From assembly GCF_001547525.1 (NCBI RefSeq), contig NZ_CM003768.1, positions 1,984,001 through 2,048,000 of the forward strand: 64,000 bases of DNA. Direction: 5' to 3'. This stretch comes from Burkholderia anthina. Lineage in GTDB: Bacteria > Pseudomonadota > Gammaproteobacteria > Burkholderiales > Burkholderiaceae. Position numbers and translations under genes: made by a program. Under the pieces are notes generated by a model. It was given only the letters and a program-made list of their open reading frames with translations, had not been told where the DNA came from and ran no database searches. Each line of letters starts with the position of its first letter. Within the stretch, counting starts at the first letter, position 1. Shown one piece after another: positions 57,595 through 64,000 of this stretch.

Positions 57595-57625
57595 AAAAAA
57601 AACCGGCCCGAGGGCCGGTTTTTTT
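57595..57625. terminator. Bidirectional rho-independent terminator
   Basis: Eight A, CCGGCC-CGAG-GGCCGG stem and seven T. It can end both the lipoprotein transcript and the convergent MBL-fold operon. Confidence 0.92.
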
Positions 57626-57691
57626 ACGTCTGCCGCTTTCGAATCGAGCGCCCGGCAGTCGCTTCGGGCCGCCGCGGCGGCCCCGCCCTGC

Positions 57692-58468
57692 TCATCCGAG
57701 CGTCAGCCAGTCGAAGCCCGTGTCCTGCGAGGCCACGATTACGTCTTCCCCGTCCGTCCCGAGCACGCCGCCAAACGCCTGGCGAGCCAGTTCCGGCAGA
57801 TTGTTCTGCTGGCTCAGATGGGCCGCGACCAGGTGCTGGAGACGGCTGCGTTCGAGCGACGCGAGGATGTCGGCCGCCGCGTCGTTGCTCAGGTGGCCGT
57901 GGTTGCCGCCGATCCGCGCCTTCAGCGACTGCGGATAGCGGCTGGCGGCCAGCATCGCGGTATCGTGGTTGGATTCGAGCACCAGCGCGTCACAGCCGCT
58001 CAGGACGGCCGTGATGTGCGGCGTGGCCATCCCGACGTCCGTCAGCACGCCGAGCCGGCGGCTTCCGTCCATGAACACGTACTGGAGCGGTTCCCGCGCA
58101 TCGTGGGGAACCGTATAGGGCATCACGGCCAGATCGCGGATCGCGGCCGTCTCGTCGCCCCACAGCACATGCAGATCGACATCGGCCTCGTCCGCGCCGA
58201 CCGCGCGCGCGGTGCCCCAGCTCATGTAGAGCGGCAGCGACGCGCGGCGCGCGAGCGTCAGCGCGCTGCCGACGTGGTCGCTGTGTTCGTGGGTAATGAG
58301 GATCGCATCGAGATCGGCGATGCAGAGATTCAGTCGGCCGAGCCGGCGCTCGACCTCCTTGGCGGAAAAGCCGCAGTCGAGCAGCACGCGGGTGGTCGTC
58401 GTGCCGCTCGAGGCCTCGACGACCAGCGCGTTGCCTTCGCTGCCGCTTCCGAGGCTGGCGAATCGCAC
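57692..58468 (-). CDS. MBL-fold metallohydrolase
   Basis: 258-residue metallo-beta-lactamase-fold protein of the YycJ/WalJ type. Metal motif ITHEHSDHVGSAL (HxHxDH), LGVLTDVGMAT, LVLESNHDTAML and VAAHLSQQNN are present. Start is GTG 58468, 4 nt after the bamC stop, so coupled. Substrate unknown; family members act as nucleases or cyclic nucleotide hydrolases. Last gene of a long minus-strand set. Confidence 0.9.
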   Translation of the reverse strand: MRFASLGSGSEGNALVVEASSGTTTTRVLLDCGFSAKEVERRLGRLNLCIADLDAILITHEHSDHVGSALTLARRASLPLYMSWGTARAVGADEADVDLHVLWGDETAAIRDLAVMPYTVPHDAREPLQYVFMDGSRRLGVLTDVGMATPHITAVLSGCDALVLESNHDTAMLAASRYPQSLKARIGGNHGHLSNDAAADILASLERSRLQHLVAAHLSQQNNLPELARQAFGGVLGTDGEDVIVASQDTGFDWLTLG

Positions 58469-58472
58469 GCGT

Positions 58473-59618
58473 TCAGTTCAGTTGCGCGTGCAGCAGCGAG
58501 ATGATCCGCTGCGCGTCCGACGAGTTGTCGATCTGGCCATTCGCGCCGATCACCGCGACCTGCGTGCCGCCGGTGCCTTGCGCGCGCACGTTGACGAGGA
58601 ACTCCTTGCCCGGCTTCGCCGCCGACGGGCCGCCGTAGAACAGCTTGCCGAACAGGCCGTCACGCTTGAGCTCTTCCATCGAATTCGCATAGCGCACGGT
58701 GTACACGCCCTTCTCGCGGTCGCGATTGTCGACCGTGAAGTTGGTCCGGTCGAGCGCGAGGCCCACGCGCAGCCAGGCGCGATCGAACGACTCGGCCAGT
58801 TGCAGCGTCGCCGCGCCGCCGCTCGTGTCGCTGACCTGCGCCGGCGCCGTCGCGGGGCGCGCATCGGTCAGCAACTGCTTTGCCTGCGCGTCGGTCAGGC
58901 CGAACTTCTGCATCAGCTTCGACAGGAACACGGCTTCGAGCACCGGGTTGCGCGGCCGCTCTTCCCAGCGCGACGACGTGCCGCCCTGCGGGCCGACCAT
59001 CATTTCTTCCATCGCGCTGTGCGTGATCGAGATGTCGGTGTTGCCGTCGGACGTCCGGTTCACGAGCGTGCGGAAGCGGTCGCGCGTACCCGACGAATAC
59101 GCGAAATCGATGACCTTGCCGATCGTGCGGCGGAACCAGTCGTCCGGAATGTTCGCGCGGTTCTCGGCCCAGTCGGTGGCCATGATGCCCGTCGACGGCG
59201 CATCGGTCTTCAGCGAGAAGCCGTTCTCCTGCCAGAACTCCTTCAGGATCGGCCACAGCTGCTCGGGCGTGCGGCCGTCGACGACGAGCCAGCGGCGGTC
59301 GCCGTCGCGCTCGATGTGCATGCCGAGCGGATCCTGCGCGCTCGGGATGCCGTCGGTCGCGTTGCCGGCCTTCGTCGTGGCCCGCGGCGGCAGCGTGCCG
59401 AGCCCGGCGTTGGTCGGCGGCGCGACGAACTGCTGCGTCGTCGGCACCGGCTTCAGGTCGCTCGGCACCGCGAGCGGCGGCGCCGAACCGGTGTTCTTGT
59501 AGTTGACCCGGTCGGGGGCCAGGTAATCGTTCAGCGTATCGCAGCCAGCGAGCGCGCCCAGCGCCAGCGCCACCACCGACAACTGGATGGCGCGAGAGGA
59601 AAAGGCGAAACGTTTCAT
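58473..59618 (-). CDS. bamC: Outer-membrane assembly lipoprotein BamC
   Basis: 381-residue lipoprotein subunit of the BAM complex. Lipobox LGALAGC with Cys26, a flexible N-terminal part with RVNYKNTGSAPPLAVPSDLKPV, and two helix-grip domains (about 110-240 and 265-380). It sits directly downstream of dapA, as is typical of BamC in gamma- and beta-proteobacteria. Confidence 0.93.
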   Translation of the reverse strand: MKRFAFSSRAIQLSVVALALGALAGCDTLNDYLAPDRVNYKNTGSAPPLAVPSDLKPVPTTQQFVAPPTNAGLGTLPPRATTKAGNATDGIPSAQDPLGMHIERDGDRRWLVVDGRTPEQLWPILKEFWQENGFSLKTDAPSTGIMATDWAENRANIPDDWFRRTIGKVIDFAYSSGTRDRFRTLVNRTSDGNTDISITHSAMEEMMVGPQGGTSSRWEERPRNPVLEAVFLSKLMQKFGLTDAQAKQLLTDARPATAPAQVSDTSGGAATLQLAESFDRAWLRVGLALDRTNFTVDNRDREKGVYTVRYANSMEELKRDGLFGKLFYGGPSAAKPGKEFLVNVRAQGTGGTQVAVIGANGQIDNSSDAQRIISLLHAQLN

Positions 59619-59700
59619 GAAATCCTTCGTCTTGCTAGAACGCTCGTCAGGAGCGGCGCCGGACGGAGCCGGCCGGTGCGGGTTGATCAGGGGTCGAGCC

Positions 59701-59723
59701 GGCGGCCGCAGGACGCGGCCGCC
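59701..59723 (-). terminator. GC hairpin downstream of dapA
   Basis: GGCGGCCGC and GCGGCCGCC are perfect 9-bp arms with a 5-nt loop, 7 nt past the dapA stop. No T run, so it may act only as an attenuator before bamC. Confidence 0.4.
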
Positions 59724-59729
59724 TTGCCA

Positions 59730-60632
<903 letters not shown>

Positions 60633-60678
60633 GAAACGCGATTGATTGTGTACCGGTAAACGTTGAGATTGTAGCGGA

Positions 60679-61281
60679 TTAGCCGGGCAGTTCGTAACGT
60701 GGAATTCCCGCCCCCGCCTTCGGGGTCGCGCCCTCGCGCACCGCGCAAAGACGCTGGACGAACGCCTCGCGCGGCGCGGCGACGAAACCGTCCTCGTATG
60801 CGACCACCCGCAGGTGCCCGCGCACGGCGTCCAGCAACTCGCCCGGGGCGAGCAGGAACGCGGGGTTGGACGGCTTTCCGACCGTTTCGTTTCCTTGCGC
60901 GAAGGTTTCGTAGACCAGCACACCGCCCGGCGCCACGGCATCGAATAGATGGGGCCAGAGCGGGCGATGCAGATAGTTCGTGACGATCACGGCCGCGAAC
61001 CGCTCGTCGGCCGGCAGCGGCCATGGCGCGCCTTCGAGATCGGCCGCGCGGGCGTCGACGCCGGGAATCGCGCGCAACGCGGCCAGTGCGACCGGATCGC
61101 GGTCGAGCGCGACGACGGGATGGCCGCGCGACGCGAACCAGCGTGCATGGCGGCCGCCGCCGGCGGCAACGTCGAGCACCGCACCGCCGGCCGGCACGAG
61201 CCGCGCCCATTGCGCGACCCAGCGCGACGGCTCGGCCTGGCCGACGTGGCCGCCTGCGGCGGCGATGACGGATTCGCTCAT
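60679..61281 (-). CDS. Class I SAM-dependent methyltransferase
   Basis: 200 residues with motif [17 protein letters not shown], the acidic ALDRDPVAL, and [22 protein letters not shown] 61281 lies 8 nt after the trpS stop. Substrate not identifiable from sequence; small cytoplasmic methyltransferases of this kind may be tellurite-resistance-like (TehB type). Part of the trpS-dapA set. Confidence 0.85.
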   Translation of the reverse strand: MSESVIAAAGGHVGQAEPSRWVAQWARLVPAGGAVLDVAAGGGRHARWFASRGHPVVALDRDPVALAALRAIPGVDARAADLEGAPWPLPADERFAAVIVTNYLHRPLWPHLFDAVAPGGVLVYETFAQGNETVGKPSNPAFLLAPGELLDAVRGHLRVVAYEDGFVAAPREAFVQRLCAVREGATPKAGAGIPRYELPG

Positions 61282-61289
61282 GCGCCGGA

Positions 61290-62492
61290 TCAGTTGTACG
61301 ACAGGCCCATCGCGTCGCGCACGTCGCGCATCGTTTCCGTCGCGTACTTGCGCGCCTTGTCGCAACCGTCCGCGACGATCGCGCGCAGCAGCGACGGGTC
61401 GTCCATGTACTTCTGCGCGCGCTCGAGCATCGGCTGCTGTTCGCGCAGGATGCCCTCGACGACCGGCTGCTTGCAGTCGAGACAGCCGATGCCCGCCGAG
61501 CGGCAGCCCTTCTGCACCCACTCGTGCGTCGCTTCGTCCGTGTAGACCTGGTGAAGCTGCCACACCGGGCACTTGTCGGGATCGCCCGGATCGGTGCGGC
61601 GCACGCGCGCGGGATCGGTCGGCATCGTGCGGACCTTCTTCGTGATCGTCTCGGCGTCTTCGCGCAGGCCGATCGTGTTGCCGTACGACTTCGACATCTT
61701 CTGCCCGTCGAGGCCCGGCATCCGCGACGCCTCGGTCAGCAGCGCCTGCGGCTCGACCAGGATGATCTTGCGCGCGCCTTCGAGATAGCCGAACAGGCGC
61801 TCGCGGTCGCTCATCGACAGGCTTTGCGATTCCTGCAGCATCGCGCGCGCCTGTTCGAGCGCCTCGTCGTCGCCTTCCTGCTGATACGCGTTGCGCAGCT
61901 CGTGATAGAGCTTCGCGCGCTTGCCGCCGAGCTTCTTCGCCGCTTCGAGCGCCTTCTCCTCGAAACCGGGCTCGCGGCCGTACAGGTAGTTGAAGCGGCG
62001 CGCGATCTCGCGCGTCATCTCGACGTGCGGCACCTGATCCTCGCCGACCGGCACGAGCGAGCCGCGATACAGCAGGATGTCGGCGGCCATCAGCACCGGG
62101 TAGCCGAGGAAGCCGTAGGTGGACAGGTCCTTGTCCTTCAGCTTCTCCATCTGCTCCTTGTAGGTCGGCACGCGTTCGAGCCAGCCGAGCGGCGTGCTCA
62201 TGCCGAGCAGCAGCGCGAGTTCCGCGTGCTCGGGCACCTTGCTCTGGATGAACAGCGTCGCCTGCGCCGGATCGATGCCGGACGCGAGCCAGTCGATCAG
62301 CACGTCCCATACGTTCTTCTCGATGACCTCGGGCGTCTCGTAGTGCGTCGTCAGCGCATGCCAGTCGACGACGCAGAAGAAGCACGGGTACTCGGACTGC
62401 AGCTTCACCCAGTTTTTCAGCACGCCGTGGTAATGACCGAGGTGCAGCGATCCGGTGGGTCGCATGCCGGAGAAAATACGTTCTGGGAACAT
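61290..62492 (-). CDS. trpS: Tryptophanyl-tRNA synthetase, four-Cys type
   Basis: 400-residue class I synthetase. HIGH-type HLGH in GMRPTGSLHLGHYHG and KMSKSYGNTIGL. Between about residues 275 and 320 it has Cys-x21-Cys-x6-Cys-x2-Cys (DKCPVW, KGCRSAGIGCLDCKQ). This matches the pattern that binds a [4Fe-4S] cluster near the anticodon site in Thermotoga maritima TrpRS. It is longer than E. coli TrpS (about 334). ATG 62492, 8 nt after the M50 protease stop. Confidence 0.94.
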   Translation of the reverse strand: MFPERIFSGMRPTGSLHLGHYHGVLKNWVKLQSEYPCFFCVVDWHALTTHYETPEVIEKNVWDVLIDWLASGIDPAQATLFIQSKVPEHAELALLLGMSTPLGWLERVPTYKEQMEKLKDKDLSTYGFLGYPVLMAADILLYRGSLVPVGEDQVPHVEMTREIARRFNYLYGREPGFEEKALEAAKKLGGKRAKLYHELRNAYQQEGDDEALEQARAMLQESQSLSMSDRERLFGYLEGARKIILVEPQALLTEASRMPGLDGQKMSKSYGNTIGLREDAETITKKVRTMPTDPARVRRTDPGDPDKCPVWQLHQVYTDEATHEWVQKGCRSAGIGCLDCKQPVVEGILREQQPMLERAQKYMDDPSLLRAIVADGCDKARKYATETMRDVRDAMGLSYN

Positions 62493-62500
62493 GATTGTCG

Positions 62501-63163
62501 TTAGAAAAGCGAGGCGAAGGGAGACAGGATGGCGCTCAGCACGGCATAGCCGACATTGACGAGCGGACGCAGCCAGAAGTTCGTCAGCACGCCCGTCGTG
62601 ACGAGCACGAGGACGATGATGAAACCGTACGGCTCGATGCGCGACAGCGCGATCGATTGCCGGGTCGGCAGCAGCGCCGCCAGGATGCGGCCGCCGTCGA
62701 GCGGCGGCAGCGGAAAGAGGTTCAGCACGCCGAGCACGAGGTTCGCGCTGACGCCGGCCAACGCCATGCGCGTGAAGAACGGCTCGTCGACGCCGACGGC
62801 CGGCAGCACGAGGGTCAGCACGCCCCAGACGAGCGCCTGCACGAAGTTGCAGGCCGGGCCCGCGAGCGCGACCCACAGGCTGCCCCAGCGCGGATTGCGC
62901 AGGTTGCCGAACGACACCGGCACCGGCTTCGCATAGCCGAACAGGAACGCGCCGCCGGTGAGGAAGTACATCGCGAGCGGAATGGCGATCGTGCCGAGCG
63001 GATCGATGTGACGCATCGGATTGAACGACACGCGCCCCATCGCGTAGGCGGTATTGTCGCCGAGCAGACGCGCGGCATAGCCATGCGCGGCCTCGTGCAG
63101 CGTGATCGCGAAGATCACGGGTAGCGCGTAGACGGCGATGGTCTGTATCAGGGAAGCATCCAT
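62501..63163 (-). CDS. Site-2-type zinc metalloprotease (M50)
   Basis: 220-residue polytopic membrane protein of the M50 family. Zinc motif HEAAH in ITLHEAAHGYAARLLGD and the third ligand in NLFPLPPLDGGRILAALL. About six hydrophobic segments. No PDZ or CBS domain, so it is of the short Rv-type. Substrate unknown. Lies between the YciO-like gene and trpS. Confidence 0.9.
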   Translation of the reverse strand: MDASLIQTIAVYALPVIFAITLHEAAHGYAARLLGDNTAYAMGRVSFNPMRHIDPLGTIAIPLAMYFLTGGAFLFGYAKPVPVSFGNLRNPRWGSLWVALAGPACNFVQALVWGVLTLVLPAVGVDEPFFTRMALAGVSANLVLGVLNLFPLPPLDGGRILAALLPTRQSIALSRIEPYGFIIVLVLVTTGVLTNFWLRPLVNVGYAVLSAILSPFASLF

Positions 63164-63210
63164 ATCGCGTTATTGTAACAAGCGCACTCGCGCAAAAATG
63201 GCACGGCGCG

Positions 63211-63843
63211 TCATGCGGCCGAGAGCCCGAAGGGTTCGAGGGAGCCGCGCCCGGCGCGCACGAGTTCGGGCGCATCGCCGGTCAGGTCGATCACCGTCGA
63301 CGGCTCGCGCGGGCACGCGCCGCCGTCGATCACGAGGTCGACCTGTTTCTCGAGCCGCGTGCGGATTTCCTCGGGATCGTTCAGCGGTTCGTCGTCCGGC
63401 GGCAGGATCAGCGTCGTGCCGAGCAGCGGCTGACCGAGCGACTCCAGCAGCGCGAGCGTGATCGCGTGATCGGGCACGCGCAGCCCGATCGTCTTGCGCG
63501 ACGGGTGCGACAGCCGGCGCGGCACTTCCTTCGTCGCCTGCAGGATGAACACGTACGGGCCCGGCGTCACCGACTTGATCTGCCGGTACTGGCGGTTGTC
63601 GACCATCGCGAAATTGGCGAGCTCCGACAGGTCGCGCACGAGCAGCGACAGATGCTGCTTTTCGTCGAGGCCGCGAATCCGGCGCACGCGCTCGACCGCG
63701 TCCTTGTCGTCGAGATGGCACGCGAGCGCATAGCTCGAATCGGTCGGCATCGCGATCACGCCGCCCTTGCTGACGATCTCCACCGCCTGCTTGATCAGGC
63801 GCGGCTGCGGATTATCCGGATGAATCCTGAAGTACTGGGACAT
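63211..63843 (-). CDS. L-threonylcarbamoyladenylate synthase-like protein (YciO/Sua5 family)
   Basis: 210-residue YrdC-fold protein. Pattern GGVIAMPTDSSYALAC (nucleotide-binding loop), VRRIRGLDEKQHLSLLVRDLSEL and SRKTIGLRVPDH. The YciO branch is more likely than TsaC or Sua5 from the length. It may function in threonylcarbamoyl-AMP formation for tRNA t6A or be a related paralogue. Confidence 0.85.
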   Translation of the reverse strand: MSQYFRIHPDNPQPRLIKQAVEIVSKGGVIAMPTDSSYALACHLDDKDAVERVRRIRGLDEKQHLSLLVRDLSELANFAMVDNRQYRQIKSVTPGPYVFILQATKEVPRRLSHPSRKTIGLRVPDHAITLALLESLGQPLLGTTLILPPDDEPLNDPEEIRTRLEKQVDLVIDGGACPREPSTVIDLTGDAPELVRAGRGSLEPFGLSAA

Positions 63844-63915
63844 GGGGACACGTAAAGAGGGAGAAGTCGGATGCGCGCAGCGGCGGCGACACGGGCGGCC
63901 CGAAGCCGCCCGGCG

Positions 63916-64000
63916 TCAGAGCCAGCGCTCCCAGACCGGCGTCAGGTCGGGCGGCAGCGGCGGCAGGCTGCCGAGCTCGATGCGGCCCTCGCCCGGCGCA
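63916..64000 (-). CDS. C-terminus of a PHP-domain phosphoesterase (partial)
   Basis: Only the last 28 codons are present: the reading ends LGSLPPLPPDLTPVWERWL and stop at 63916-63918. A gene for a PHP-domain nucleoside 3-prime,5-prime-bisphosphate phosphatase (RNase AM/YciV type) precedes YciO in related genomes, and this Pro/Trp-rich ending fits what I recall of that protein. The gene continues beyond the window. Confidence 0.5.
   Translation of the reverse strand, partial: APGEGRIELGSLPPLPPDLTPVWERWL

Overview
The window is high-GC chromosomal DNA of a Burkholderia species, most likely of the cepacia complex. I infer this from the GC-rich code, the housekeeping order tilS-accA-alkA-cysS ... 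ppiA-ppiB-lpxH-cysE ... trmJ/suhB ... mutS ... dapA-bamC, and the many small secreted proteins typical of the genus. No database search was possible, so names rest on motif reading and remembered gene order.

Layout: 42-5776 (minus) is a complete yejABEF-type peptide ABC importer. 5918-6271 is a Pro/Tyr/Trp/His-rich secreted protein. 6542-9304 (minus) is a two-component system with an extra OmpR-like regulator whose receiver lacks the phospho-acceptor Asp. 9523-9822 is a DUF4148-type small exported protein. 9928-13766 (minus) encodes cytochrome bo3 quinol oxidase (cyoABCD), with an orphan complex-I NuoM homologue just upstream (14052-15581).

16.2-35.9 kb is the accessory heart of the window: an aryl polyene (xanthomonadin/flexirubin-like pigment) biosynthetic cluster. 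From 35902 down to 19911 sixteen genes run on the minus strand with overlaps or gaps of about 1 nt: a ketosynthase-like chain-length partner, an acyltransferase, two acyl carrier proteins, a membrane protein, an acyl ligase fused to a hotdog dehydratase, a glycosyltransferase fused to an acyltransferase, an aromatic amino acid lyase, a thioesterase, a LolA-like protein, an MMPL exporter, a ketosynthase, a dehydratase, a ketoreductase and two more ketosynthases. Two paralogous small envelope proteins follow. A divergent SAM methyltransferase and a flavin halogenase-like enzyme, plus a LysE exporter, close the region. The likely logic: the lyase makes a cinnamate/coumarate-type starter, the ligase loads it on an ACP, the KS/KR/DH set extends it to a polyene, the halogenase and methyltransferase decorate the aryl head, and acyltransferase, LolA-like and MMPL functions place the pigment in the outer membrane. 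A tRNA-Ser(GCU) gene and about 0.7 kb of non-coding sequence mark the right edge of the cluster.

36.8-64 kb is core genome: lysC, tilS, accA, an AlkA-like glycosylase, cysS, a TPR protein, ppiA, ppiB, lpxH, cysE, trmJ, suhB, a COG2509-type flavoprotein, mutS, an unknown exported protein, slyD, a roxA-like ribosomal oxygenase, a highly Ala-rich lipoprotein, and a tight minus-strand set: PHP-domain protein (partial), a YciO/Sua5-type protein, an M50 protease, trpS, a SAM methyltransferase, dapA, bamC and an MBL hydrolase. The TrpS carries a four-cysteine pattern like that of [4Fe-4S] TrpRS enzymes.

No insertion sequence, prophage, CRISPR array or rRNA operon was seen. The most notable features are the aryl polyene cluster and its unusual parts, the degenerate response regulator, the orphan NuoM, and the Cys-rich TrpS. 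I did not find a clearly undescribed system class.
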